Of a DNA stretch of 64,000 nucleotides, positions 1-12,200 are shown in pieces. This DNA comes from Aphelocoma coerulescens. Its lineage: Eukaryota; Chordata; Aves; Passeriformes; Corvidae. The stretch covers positions 10,947,997 to 11,011,996 of the forward strand of contig NC_091016.1 of the NCBI RefSeq assembly GCF_041296385.1, written 5' to 3'. The stretch's first letter is position 1, and every line of letters starts with the position of its first letter. Made by a program: the position numbers and the translations under genes. Below the pieces are notes generated by a model that did not search any database, had not been told where the DNA came from, and saw only the letters and a list, made by a program, of their open reading frames with translations.

Positions 1-143
1 GCGCCGGGCTCGCGTGCTCGTTGTACGGGCTGCAAGACGAGCGTGGCTGCCACTCTCCTGCCTGCTGAATTGACGTTATAGCCTTGGGAAGGAGGAAGTT
101 CCACGGCACTTACCTGTGCTGCTGCTGCCTATTCCTCTTGTAG

Positions 144-241
144 CTCTCTGTGGAAGCATTTGCGCTTCCCTTCAGTCTCCGTCTTTCCGAGAACACGATG
201 GTAGTAGCATGCAGCGGAGGAGGGAAGAACAGAGCGCACCG
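144..241 (+). other. Putative repeated exon (98 nt), once per monomer
   Basis: The + strand shows a pyrimidine-rich, CTG-rich run ending in cctcttgtag, then 98 nt, then G|GTGAGT at 242. A second acceptor-like ttcccttcag lies inside the block. The same arrangement recurs at 144 plus multiples of 1,232 in every complete monomer. The old diverged copy at 32,940-33,039 retains both acceptor (cccttgcag) and donor (gtgagt), and the diverged copy near 26,780 retains the acceptor (cctcttccag). A length of 98 is not a multiple of three, so joining copies would shift frame each time; a non-coding transcript fits better than a protein. No transcript evidence is available here. Confidence 0.4.
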
Positions 242-599
242 GTGAGTCTGGTGCCGCTTACGTGCGGAAGGCGAAGGTGCAGCCCAGCCCTGGCTTCTAC
301 TTCTCGGGCCGTTCTCCAGGAAAGCAGCTGCTGGAGGCTGCCAAGGGAGCTGCGAGAGTGAAAGCAAGGTGGGCGTCTGTCTTAGAAGAAAGGCACAGAG
401 CCACAGTGTCATTTGCGATTTCCGAAGGCTGGTTGGAGAGGCGTGCTTTAGGAAAGCCTTCTGCTTTGACGCCTGCTCCTGGCTGAGCTCTAGTTGCAGG
501 GACTCTGCAAGGCTGAACAACTAGGAAAGTGCCTATGTCCACGCTGTGGGATGAAGCACTATAGCTGCGGCTTCCTTTCTGGAGCAAGCAAGAATGCTC

Positions 600-1310
600 T
601 CAGCCGACTCTGCTTGTGAACGAGCCCTTGCTGGTCTTGGGCAATTTGGTGCACTGCACACGCAAGCCCAGTGCTCTGCAGCTAAATTGTTTGCCTTAAG
701 TGGTCTGGACTGACGAGAAGGCCAGCGATGGCAGTGAACTTTGCTGCTTTTCCGCGTGCATGCTGCACCCACCAACGGTGCACCGTGCACGGTTTCTTTG
801 CTCAGCTCGAGCTACAGCGACAGCCTTTCGGTTTCGCTGAGTCCACGCTGCCCATGCAGCTCTCACTCAGCGAAGTGCGCCAGGGGAGAAGCACTTGCTG
901 GAGAAGTCTTTCAATGTGCAAGGCTTTGAAGGCAGCACCCCAATCGGGACATGAGGAGGGCTGATGAAGAACGTGGTTCTTTCTTGGCAACTTTCTCCTG
1001 TGCGAGATGTCTACCGAAGCTCTTTGCTCCTTGCGAGACGGCAGCGTGCACCAGAGTACACTCGAGCCGAGGAGCGGGCAGACAGCATCGCCATCTGACG
1101 GGCGCTTTGCAGCTTGCCGCAGAAAGCGCTGCACTGCCGAGCACAGTGCTCCGGGCGAGAAGCAGAAGACCGTCCGCCTCCGGGGGAACGAAGGTACGGC
1201 GTGCTCGAAAAGGCGAAGAACGAAGCCGCGGAGCGCCGGGCTCGCGTGCTCGTTGTACGGGCTGCAAGACGAGCGTGGCTGCCACTCTCCTGCCTGCTGA
1301 ATTGACGTTA
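600..1310. repeat. Diverged inverted-repeat arms inside the monomer
   Basis: The segment around 649-707 (containing caagcccagtgctctgc) resembles the reverse complement of about 1194-1252 (cgagcccggcgctccgc when reversed). Diverged copies in the inserts bridge the two: one near 33,440-33,500 reads caagcccggtgctctgcgg and one near 32,550 keeps gcttcgttcttcgcctt. The arms may extend to about 600-710 and 1190-1310. The repeat is therefore partly an inverted dimer of an older element. Similarity is modest and was judged by eye. Confidence 0.6.
777..793. other. Overlapping perfect palindromes in the monomer
   Basis: GGTGCACC (777-784) and ACCGTGCACGGT (782-793) are perfect palindromes that overlap. 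They recur in every monomer. The gtgcacg part is partly kept in the old diverged copies (near 31,960, 32,690 and 33,585), while neighbouring bases have changed. A protein-binding site is possible but I do not recognise one. Confidence 0.5.
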
Positions 1311-4300
1311 TAGCCTTGGGAAGGAGGAAGTTCCACGGCACTTACCTGTGCTGCTGCTGCCTATTCCTCTTGTAGCTCTCTGTGGAAGCATTTGCGCTTC
1401 CCTTCAGTCTCCGTCTTTCCGAGAACACGATGGTAGTAGCATGCAGCGGAGGAGGGAAGAACAGAGCGCACCGGTGAGTCTGGTGCCGCTTACGTGCGGA
1501 AGGCGAAGGTGCAGCCCAGCCCTGGCTTCTACTTCTCGGGCCGTTCTCCAGGAAAGCAGCTGCTGGAGGCTGCCAAGGGAGCTGCGAGAGTGAAAGCAAG
1601 GTGGGCGTCTGTCTTAGAAGAAAGGCACAGAGCCACAGTGTCATTTGCGATTTCCGAAGGCTGGTTGGAGAGGCGTGCTTTAGGAAAGCCTTCTGCTTTG
1701 ACGCCTGCTCCTGGCTGAGCTCTAGTTGCAGGGACTCTGCAAGGCTGAACAACTAGGAAAGTGCCTATGTCCACGCTGTGGGATGAAGCACTATAGCTGC
1801 GGCTTCCTTTCTGGAGCAAGCAAGAATGCTCTCAGCCGACTCTGCTTGTGAACGAGCCCTTGCTGGTCTTGGGCAATTTGGTGCACTGCACACGCAAGCC
1901 CAGTGCTCTGCAGCTAAATTGTTTGCCTTAAGTGGTCTGGACTGACGAGAAGGCCAGCGATGGCAGTGAACTTTGCTGCTTTTCCGCGTGCATGCTGCAC
2001 CCACCAACGGTGCACCGTGCACGGTTTCTTTGCTCAGCTCGAGCTACAGCGACAGCCTTTCGGTTTCGCTGAGTCCACGCTGCCCATGCAGCTCTCACTC
2101 AGCGAAGTGCGCCAGGGGAGAAGCACTTGCTGGAGAAGTCTTTCAATGTGCAAGGCTTTGAAGGCAGCACCCCAATCGGGACATGAGGAGGGCTGATGAA
2201 GAACGTGGTTCTTTCTTGGCAACTTTCTCCTGTGCGAGATGTCTACCGAAGCTCTTTGCTCCTTGCGAGACGGCAGCGTGCACCAGAGTACACTCGAGCC
2301 GAGGAGCGGGCAGACAGCATCGCCATCTGACGGGCGCTTTGCAGCTTGCCGCAGAAAGCGCTGCACTGCCGAGCACAGTGCTCCGGGCGAGAAGCAGAAG
2401 ACCGTCCGCCTCCGGGGGAACGAAGGTACGGCGTGCTCGAAAAGGCGAAGAACGAAGCCGCGGAGCGCCGGGCTCGCGTGCTCGTTGTACGGGCTGCAAG
2501 ACGAGCGTGGCTGCCACTCTCCTGCCTGCTGAATTGACGTTATAGCCTTGGGAAGGAGGAAGTTCCACGGCACTTACCTGTGCTGCTGCTGCCTATTCCT
2601 CTTGTAGCTCTCTGTGGAAGCATTTGCGCTTCCCTTCAGTCTCCGTCTTTCCGAGAACACGATGGTAGTAGCATGCAGCGGAGGAGGGAAGAACAGAGCG
2701 CACCGGTGAGTCTGGTGCCGCTTACGTGCGGAAGGCGAAGGTGCAGCCCAGCCCTGGCTTCTACTTCTCGGGCCGTTCTCCAGGAAAGCAGCTGCTGGAG
2801 GCTGCCAAGGGAGCTGCGAGAGTGAAAGCAAGGTGGGCGTCTGTCTTAGAAGAAAGGCACAGAGCCACAGTGTCATTTGCGACTTCCGAAGGCTGGTTGG
2901 AGAGGCGTGCTTTAGGAAAGCCTTCTGCTTTGACGCCTGCTCCTGGCTGAGCTCTAGTTGCAGGGACTCTGCAAGGCTGAACAACTAGGAAAGTGCCTAT
3001 GTCCACGCTGTGGGATGAAGCACTATAGCTGCGGCTTCCTTTCTGGAGCAAGCAAGAATGCTCTCAGCCGACTCTGCTTGTGAACGAGCCCTTGCTGGTC
3101 TTGGGCAATTTGGTGCACTGCACACGCAAGCCCAGTGCTCTGCAGCTAAATTGTTTGCCTTAAGTGGTCTGGACTGAAGAGAAGGCCAGCGATGGCAGTG
3201 AACTTTGCTGCTTTTCCGCGTGCATGCTGCACCCACCAACGGTGCACCGTGCACGGTTTCTTTGCTCAGCTCGAGCTACAGCGACAGCCTTTCGGTTTCG
3301 CTGAGTCCACGCTGCCCATGCAGCTCTCACTCAGCGAAGTGCGCCAGGGGAGAAGCACTTGCTGGAGAAGTCTTTCAATGTGCAAGGCTTTGAAGGCAGC
3401 ACCCCAATCGGGACATGAGGAGGGCTGATGAAGAACGTGGTTCTTTCTTGGCAACTTTCTCCTGTGCGAGATGTCTACCGAAGCTCTTTGCTCCTTGCGA
3501 GACGGCAGCGTGCGCCGGAGTACACTCGAGCCGAGGAGCGGGCAGACAGCATCGCCATCTGACGGGCGCTTTGCAGCTTGCCGCAGAAAGCGCTGCACTG
3601 CCGGGCACAGTGTTCCGGGCGAGAAGCAGAAGACCGTCCGCCTCCGGGGGAACGAAGGTACGGCGTGCTCGAAAAGGCGAAGAACGAAGCCGCGGAGCGC
3701 CGGGCTCGCGTGCTCGTTGTACGGGCTGCAAGACGAGCGTGGCTGCCACTCTCCTGCCTGCTGAATTGACGTTATAGCCTTGGGAAGGAGGAAGTTCCAC
3801 GGCACTTACCTGTGCTGCTGCTGCCTATTCCTCTTGTAGCTCTCTGTGGAAGCATTTGCGCTTCCCTTCAGTCTCCGTCTTTCCGAGAACACGATGGTAG
3901 TAGCATGCAGCGGAAGAGGGAAGAACAGAGCGCACCGGTGAGTCTGGTGCCGCTTACGTGCGGAAGGCGAAGGTGCAGCCCAGCCCTGGCTTCTACTTCT
4001 CGGGCCGTTCTCCAGGAAAGCAGCTGCTGGAGGCTGCCAAGGGAGCTGCGAGAGTGAAAGCAAGGTGGGCGTCTGTCTTAGAAGAAAGGCACAGAGCCAC
4101 AGTGTCATTTGCGACTTCCGAAGGCTGGTTGGAGAGGCGTGCTTTAGGAAAGCCTTCTGCTTTGACGCCTGCTCCTGGCTGAGCTCTAGTTGCAGGGACT
4201 CTGCAAGGCTGAACAACTAGGAAAGTGCCTATGTCCACGCTGTGGGATGAAGCACTATAGCTGCGGCTTCCTTTCTGGAGCAAGCAAGAATGCTCTCAGC

Positions 4301-6269
4301 CGACTCTGCTTGTGAACGAGCCCTTGCTGGTCTTGGGCAATTTGGTGCACTGCACACGCAAGCCCAGTGCTCTGCAGCTAAATTGTTTGCCTTAAGTGGT
4401 CTGGACTGAAGAGAAGGCCAGCGATGGCGGTGAACTTTGCTGCTTTTCCGCGTGCATGCTGCACCCACCAACGGTGCACCGTGCACGGTTTCTTTGCTCA
4501 GCTCGAGCTACAGCGACACCCTTTCGGTTTCGCTGAGTCCACGCTGCCCATGCAGCTCTCACTCAGCGAAGTGCGCCAGGGGAGAAGCACTTGCTGGAGA
4601 AGTCTTTCAATGTGCAAGGCTTTGAAGGCAGCACCCCAATCGGGACATGAGGAGGGCTGATGAAGAACGTGGTTCTTTCTTGGCAACTTTCTCCTGTGCG
4701 AGATGTCTACCGAAGCTCTTTGCTCCTTGCGAGACGGCAGCGTGCGCCGGAGTACACTCGAGCCGAGGAGCGGGCAGACAGCATCGCCATCTGACGGGCG
4801 CTTTGCAGCTTGCCGCAGAAAGCGCTGCACTGCCGAGCACAGTGTTCCGGGCGAGAAGCAGAAGACCGTCCGCCTCCGGGGGAACGAAGGTACGGCGTGC
4901 TCGAAAAGGCGAAGAACGAAGCCGCGGAGCGCCGGGCTCGCGTGCTCGTTGTACGGGCTGCAAGACGAGCGTGGCTGCCACTCTCCTGCCTGCTGAATTG
5001 ACGTTATAGCCTTGGGAAGGAGGAAGTTCCACGGCACTTACCTGTGCTGCTGCTGCCTATTCCTCTTGTAGCTCTCTGTGGAAGCATTTGCGCTTCCCTT
5101 CAGTCTCCGTCTTTCCGAGAACACGATGGTAGTAGCATGCAGCGGAGGAGGGAAGAACAGAGCGCACCGGTGAGTCTGGTGCCGCTTACGTGCGGAAGGC
5201 GAAGGTGCAGCCCAGCCCTGGCTTCTACTTCTCGGGCCGTTCTCCAGGAAAGCAGCTGCTGGAGGCTGCCAAGGGAGCTGCGAGAGTGAAAGCAAGGTGG
5301 GCGTCTGTCTTAGAAGAAAGGCACAGAGCCACAGTGTCATTTGCGATTTCCGAAGGCTGGTTGGAGAGGCGTGCTTTAGGAAAGCCTTCTGCTTTGACGC
5401 CTGCTCCTGGCTGAGCTCTAGTTGCAGGGACTCTGCAAGGCTGAACAACTAGGAAAGTGCCTATGTCCACGCTGTGGGATGAAGCACTATAGCTGCGGCT
5501 TCCTTTCTGGAGCAAGCAAGAATGCTCTCAGCCGACTCTGCTTGTGAACGAGCCCTTGCTGGTCTTGGGCAATTTGGTGCACTGCACACGCAAGCCCAGT
5601 GCTCTGCAGCTAAATTGTTTGCCTTAAGTGGTCTGGACTGAAGAGAAGGCCAGCGATGGCAGTGAACTTTGCTGCTTTTCCGCGTGCATGCTGCACCCAC
5701 CAACGGTGCACCGTGCACGGTTTCTTTGCTCAGCTCGAGCTACAGCGACAGCCTTTCGGTTTCGCTGAGTCCACGCTGCCCATGCAGCTCTCACTCAGCG
5801 AAGTGCGCCAGGGGAGAAGCACTTGCTGGAGAAGTCTTTCCATGTGCAAGGCTTTGAAGGCAGCACCCCAATCGGGACATGAGGAGGGCTGATGAAGAAC
5901 GTGGTTCTTTCTTGGCAACTTTCTCCTGTGCGAGATGTCTACCGAAGCTCTTTGCTCCTTGCCAGACTGCAGTGTGCACCAGAGTACACTCGAGCCGAGG
6001 AGCGGGCAGACAGCATCGCCATCTGACGGGCGCTTTGCAGCTTGCCGCAGAAAGCGCTGCACTGCCGGGCACAGTGTTCCGGGCGAGAAGCAGAAGACCG
6101 TCCGCCTCCGGGGGAACGAAGGTACGGCGTGCTCGAAAAGGCGAAGAACGAAGCCGCGGAGCGCCGGGCTCGCGTGCTCGTTGTACGGGCTGCAAGACGA
6201 GCGTGGCTGCCACTCTCCTGCCTGCTGAATTGACGTTATAGCCTTGGGAAGGAGGAAGTTCCACGGCAC

Positions 6270-9200
6270 TTACCTGTGCTGCTGCTGCCTATTCCTCTTG
6301 TAGCTCTCTGTGGAAGCATTTGCGCTTCCCTTCAGTCTCCGTCTTTCCGAGAACACGATGGTAGTAGCATGCAGCGGAGGAGGGAAGAACAGAGCGCACC
6401 GGTGAGTCTGGTGCCGCTTACGTGCGGAAGGCGAAGGTGCAGCCCAGCCCTGGCTTCTACTTCTCGGGCCGTTCTCCAGGAAAGCAGCTGCTGGAGGCTG
6501 CCAAGGGAGCTGCGAGAGTGAAAGCAAGGTGGGCGTCTGTCTTAGAAGAAAGGCACAGAGCCACAGTGTCATTTGCGATTTCCGAAGGCTGGTTGGAGAG
6601 GCGTGCTTTAGGAAAGCCTTCTGCTTTGACGCCTGCTCCTGGCTGAGCTCTAGTTGCAGGGACTCTGCAAGGCTGAACAACTAGGAAAGTGCCTATGTCC
6701 ACGCTGTGGGATGAAGCACTATAGCTGCGGCTTCCTTTCTGGAGCAAGCAAGAATGCTCTCAGCCGACTCTGCTTGTGAACGAGCCCTTGCTGGTCTTGG
6801 GCAATTTGGTGCACTGCACACGCAAGCCCAGTGCTCTGCAGCTAAATTGTTTGCCTTAAGTGGTCTGGACTGACGAGAAGGCCAGCGATGGCAGTGAACT
6901 TTGCTGCTTTTCCGCGTGCATGCTGCACCCACCAACGGTGCACCGTGCACGGTTTCTTTGCTCAGCTCGAGCTACAGCGACAGCCTTTCGGTTTCGCTGA
7001 GTCCACGCTGCCCATGCAGCTCTCACTCAGCGAAGTGCGCCAGGGGAGAAGCACTTGCTGGAGAAGTCTTTCAATGTGCAAGGCTTTGAAGGCAGCACCC
7101 CAATCGGGACATGAGGAGGGCTGATGAAGAACGTGGTTCTTTCTTGGCAACTTTCTCCTGTGCGAGATGTCTACCGAAGCTCTTTGCTCCTTGCGAGACG
7201 GCAGCGTGCACCAGAGTACACTCGAGCCGAGGAGCGGGCAGACAGCATCGCCATCTGACGGGCGCTTTGCAGCTTGCCGCAGAAAGCGCTGCACTGCCGA
7301 GCACAGTGCTCCGGGCGAGAAGCAGAAGACCGTCCGCCTCCGGGGGAACGAAGGTACGGCGTGCTCGAAAAGGCGAAGAACGAAGCCGCGGAGCGCCGGG
7401 CTCGCGTGCTCGTTGTACGGGCTGCAAGACGAGCGTGGCTGCCACTCTCCTGCCTGCTGAATTGACGTTATAGCCTTGGGAAGGAGGAAGTTCCACGGCA
7501 CTTACCTGTGCTGCTGCTGCCTATTCCTCTTGTAGCTCTCTGTGGAAGCATTTGCGCTTCCCTTCAGTCTCCGTCTTTCCGAGAACACGATGGTAGTAGC
7601 ATGCAGCGGAGGAGGGAAGAACAGAGCGCACCGGTGAGTCTGGTGCCGCTTACGTGCGGAAGGCGAAGGTGCAGCCCAGCCCTGGCTTCTACTTCTCGGG
7701 CCGTTCTCCAGGAAAGCAGCTGCTGGAGGCTGCCAAGGGAGCTGCGAGAGTGAAAGCAAGGTGGGCGTCTGTCTTAGAAGAAAGGCACAGAGCCACAGTG
7801 TCATTTGCGACTTCCGAAGGCTGGTTGGAGAGGCGTGCTTTAGGAAAGCCTTCTGCTTTGACGCCTGCTCCTGGCTGAGCTCTAGTTGCAGGGACTCTGC
7901 AAGGCTGAACAACTAGGAAAGTGCCTATGTCCACGCTGTGGGATGAAGCACTATAGCTGCGGCTTCCTTTCTGGAGCAAGCAAGAATGCTCTCAGCCGAC
8001 TCTGCTTGTGAACGAGCCCTTGCTGGTCTTGGGCAATTTGGTGCACTGCACACGCAAGCCCAGTGCTCTGCAGCTAAATTGTTTGCCTTAAGTGGTCTGG
8101 ACTGAAGAGAAGGCCAGCGATGGCGGTGAACTTTGCTGCTTTTCCGCGTGCATGCTGCACCCACCAACGGTGCACCGTGCACGGTTTCTTTGCTCAGCTC
8201 GAGCTACAGCGACAGCCTTTCGGTTTCGCTGAGTCCACGCTGCCCATGCAGCTCTCACTCAGCGAAGTGCGCCAGGGGAGAAGCACTTGCTGGAGAAGTC
8301 TTTCAATGTGCAAGGCTTTGAAGGCAGCACCCCAATCGGGACATGAGGAGGGCTGATGAAGAACGTGGTTCTTTCTTGGCAACTTTCTCCTGTGCGAGAT
8401 GTCTACCGAAGCTCTTTGCTCCTTGCGAGACGGCAGCGTGCACCAGAGTACACTCGAGCCGAGGAGCGGGCAGACAGCATCGCCATCTGACGGGCGCTTT
8501 GCAGCTTGCCGCAGAAAGCGCTGCACTGCCGAGCACAGTGCTCCGGGCGAGAAGCAGAAGACCGTCCGCCTCCGGGGGAACGAAGGTACGGCGTGCTCGA
8601 AAAGGCGAAGAACGAAGCCGCGGAGCGCCGGGCTCGCGTGCTCGTTGTACGGGCTGCAAGACGAGCGTGGCTGCCACTCTCCTGCCTGCTGAATTGACGT
8701 TATAGCCTTGGGAAGGAGGAAGTTCCACGGCACTTACCTGTGCTGCTGCTGCCTATTCCTCTTGTAGCTCTCTGTGGAAGCATTTGCGCTTCCCTTCAGT
8801 CTCCGTCTTTCCGAGAACACGATGGTAGTAGCATGCAGCGGAGGAGGGAAGAACAGAGCGCACCGGTGAGTCTGGTGCCGCTTACGTGCGGAAGGCGAAG
8901 GTGCAGCCCAGCCCTGGCTTCTACTTCTCGGGCCGTTCTCCAGGAAAGCAGCTGCTGGAGGCTGCCAAGGGAGCTGCGAGAGTGAAAGCAAGGTGGGCGT
9001 CTGTCTTAGAAGAAAGGCACAGAGCCACAGTGTCATTTGCGACTTCCGAAGGCTGGTTGGAGAGGCGTGCTTTAGGAAAGCCTTCTGCTTTGACGCCTGC
9101 TCCTGGCTGAGCTCTAGTTGCAGGGACTCTGCAAGGCTGAACAACTAGGAAAGTGCCTATGTCCACGCTGTGGGATGAAGCACTATAGCTGCGGCTTCCT

Positions 9201-12200
9201 TTCTGGAGCAAGCAAGAATGCTCTCAGCCGACTCTGCTTGTGAACGAGCCCTTGCTGGTCTTGGGCAATTTGGTGCACTGCACACGCAAGCCCAGTGCTC
9301 TGCAGCTAAATTGTTTGCCTTAAGTGGTCTGGACTGAAGAGAAGGCCAGCGATGGCAGTGAACTTTGCTGCTTTTCCGCGTGCATGCTGCACCCACCAAC
9401 GGTGCACCGTGCACGGTTTCTTTGCTCAGCTCGAGCTACAGCGACAGCCTTTCGGTTTCGCTGAGTCCACGCTGCCCATGCAGCTCTCACTCAGCGAAGT
9501 GCGCCAGGGGAGAAGCACTTGCTGGAGAAGTCTTTCAATGTGCAAGGCTTTGAAGGCAGCACCCCAATCGGGACATGAGGAGGGCTGATGAAGAACGTGG
9601 TTCTTTCTTGGCAACTTTCTCCTGTGCGAGATGTCTACCGAAGCTCTTTGCTCCTTGCGAGACGGCAGCGTGCGCCGGAGTACACTCGAGCCGAGGAGCG
9701 GGCAGACAGCATCGCCATCTGACGGGCGCTTTGCAGCTTGCCGCAGAAAGCGCTGCACTGCCGGGCACAGTGTTCCGGGCGAGAAGCAGAAGACCGTCCG
9801 CCTCCGGGGGAACGAAGGTACGGCGTGCTCGAAAAGGCGAAGAACGAAGCCGCGGAGCGCCGGGCTCGCGTGCTCGTTGTACGGGCTGCAAGACGAGCGT
9901 GGCTGCCACTCTCCTGCCTGCTGAATTGACGTTATAGCCTTGGGAAGGAGGAAGTTCCACGGCACTTACCTGTGCTGCTGCTGCCTATTCCTCTTGTAGC
10001 TCTCTGTGGAAGCATTTGCGCTTCCCTTCAGTCTCCGTCTTTCCGAGAACACGATGGTAGTAGCATGCAGCGGAGGAGGGAAGAACAGAGCGCACCGGTG
10101 AGTCTGGTGCCGCTTACGTGCGGAAGGCGAAGGTGCAGCCCAGCCCTGGCTTCTACTTCTCGGGCCGTTCTCCAGGAAAGCAGCTGCTGGAGGCTGCCAA
10201 GGGAGCTGCGAGAGTGAAAGCAAGGTGGGCGTCTGTCTTAGAAGAAAGGCACAGAGCCACAGTGTCATTTGCGACTTCCGAAGGCTGGTTGGAGAGGCGT
10301 GCTTTAGGAAAGCCTTCTGCTTTGACGCCTGCTCCTGGCTGAGCTCTAGTTGCAGGGACTCTGCAAGGCTGAACAACTAGGAAAGTGCCTATGTCCACGC
10401 TGTGGGATGAAGCACTATAGCTGCGGCTTCCTTTCTGGAGCAAGCAAGAATGCTCTCAGCCGACTCTGCTTGTGAACGAGCCCTTGCTGGTCTTGGGCAA
10501 TTTGGTGCACTGCACACGCAAGCCCAGTGCTCTGCAGCTAAATTGTTTGCCTTAAGTGGTCTGGACTGAAGAGAAGGCCAGCGATGGCGGTGAACTTTGC
10601 TGCTTTTCCGCGTGCATGCTGCACCCACCAACGGTGCACCGTGCACGGTTTCTTTGCTCAGCTCGAGCTACAGCGACACCCTTTCGGTTTCGCTGAGTCC
10701 ACGCTGCCCATGCAGCTCTCACTCAGCGAAGTGCGCCAGGGGAGAAGCACTTGCTGGAGAAGTCTTTCAATGTGCAAGGCTTTGAAGGCAGCACCCCAAT
10801 CGGGACATGAGGAGGGCTGATGAAGAACGTGGTTCTTTCTTGGCAACTTTCTCCTGTGCGAGATGTCTACCGAAGCTCTTTGCTCCTTGCGAGACGGCAG
10901 CGTGCGCCGGAGTACACTCGAGCCGAGGAGCGGGCAGACAGCATCGCCATCTGACGGGCGCTTTGCAGCTTGCCGCAGAAAGCGCTGCACTGCCGAGCAC
11001 AGTGTTCCGGGCGAGAAGCAGAAGACCGTCCGCCTCCGGGGGAACGAAGGTACGGCGTGCTCGAAAAGGCGAAGAACGAAGCCGCGGAGCGCCGGGCTCG
11101 CGTGCTCGTTGTACGGGCTGCAAGACGAGCGTGGCTGCCACTCTCCTGCCTGCTGAATTGACGTTATAGCCTTGGGAAGGAGGAAGTTCCACGGCACTTA
11201 CCTGTGCTGCTGCTGCCTATTCCTCTTGTAGCTCTCTGTGGAAGCATTTGCGCTTCCCTTCAGTCTCCGTCTTTCCGAGAACACGATGGTAGTAGCATGC
11301 AGCGGAGGAGGGAAGAACAGAGCGCACCGGTGAGTCTGGTGCCGCTTACGTGCGGAAGGCGAAGGTGCAGCCCAGCCCTGGCTTCTACTTCTCGGGCCGT
11401 TCTCCAGGAAAGCAGCTGCTGGAGGCTGCCAAGGGAGCTGCGAGAGTGAAAGCAAGGTGGGCGTCTGTCTTAGAAGAAAGGCACAGAGCCACAGTGTCAT
11501 TTGCGATTTCCGAAGGCTGGTTGGAGAGGCGTGCTTTAGGAAAGCCTTCTGCTTTGACGCCTGCTCCTGGCTGAGCTCTAGTTGCAGGGACTCTGCAAGG
11601 CTGAACAACTAGGAAAGTGCCTATGTCCACGCTGTGGGATGAAGCACTATAGCTGCGGCTTCCTTTCTGGAGCAAGCAAGAATGCTCTCAGCCGACTCTG
11701 CTTGTGAACGAGCCCTTGCTGGTCTTGGGCAATTTGGTGCACTGCACACGCAAGCCCAGTGCTCTGCAGCTAAATTGTTTGCCTTAAGTGGTCTGGACTG
11801 AAGAGAAGGCCAGCGATGGCAGTGAACTTTGCTGCTTTTCCGCGTGCATGCTGCACCCACCAACGGTGCACCGTGCACGGTTTCTTTGCTCAGCTCGAGC
11901 TACAGCGACAGCCTTTCGGTTTCGCTGAGTCCACGCTGCCCATGCAGCTCTCACTCAGCGAAGTGCGCCAGGGGAGAAGCACTTGCTGGAGAAGTCTTTC
12001 CATGTGCAAGGCTTTGAAGGCAGCACCCCAATCGGGACATGAGGAGGGCTGATGAAGAACGTGGTTCTTTCTTGGCAACTTTCTCCTGTGCGAGATGTCT
12101 ACCGAAGCTCTTTGCTCCTTGCCAGACTGCAGTGTGCACCAGAGTACACTCGAGCCGAGGAGCGGGCAGACAGCATCGCCATCTGACGGGCGCTTTGCAG

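Larger units (their letters stand above)
110..1341 (+). repeat. Representative 1,232-bp monomer (M1, haplotype A) with internal landmarks
   Basis: Landmarks in M1 coordinates: CTG-rich polypyrimidine tract and AG acceptor to 143; exon-like block 144-241; GTGAGT donor at 242; short palindromes 777-793; CTCGAG sites at 806-811 and 1061-1066; inverted-repeat arms about 600-710 and 1190-1310; CpG-dense tract about 1150-1275. Diagnostic variable bases are 419 (t/c), 714 (c/a), 733 (a/g), 823 (g/c), 913 (a/c), 1035, 1040 and 1045 (changed together in type D), 1050 and 1053 (a/g), 1140 (a/g) and 1149 (c/t). Type A is t, c, a, g, a at 419, 714, 733, 823, 913 and a, a, c at 1050, 1140, 1149. The monomer start is arbitrary. 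The unit itself seems to be built from an older element present in both orientations. Confidence 0.95.
110..6269 (+). repeat. Five-monomer higher-order block 1 (M1-M5: A-A-B-C-D)
   Basis: Haplotypes from the diagnostic bases: M1 and M2 are type A; M3 (2,574) is B with c at the 419 position and g at 1050, 1053 and 1140; M4 (3,806) is C with g at 733 and c at 823; M5 (5,038) is D with c at 913 and the triplet at 1035/1040/1045. M4 also has a private g-to-a at 3,915. The block recurs 6,160 bp downstream. Confidence 0.85.

Noticed and set aside
104..115. Minus-strand 5' splice donor (CAGGTAAGT) in each monomer
   Set aside because: It is a good consensus match, but the diverged relatives near 26,745 and 32,910 do not keep it, unlike the + strand sites, and M36 has lost it.
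802..1341. A 179-codon minus-strand ORF repeated in every monomer
   Set aside because: Shared variants at 1035-1149 mostly change amino acids in this frame, there is no recognisable domain, and overlapping frames of similar length occur on both strands. It looks like a by-product of GC-rich sequence with few stops.
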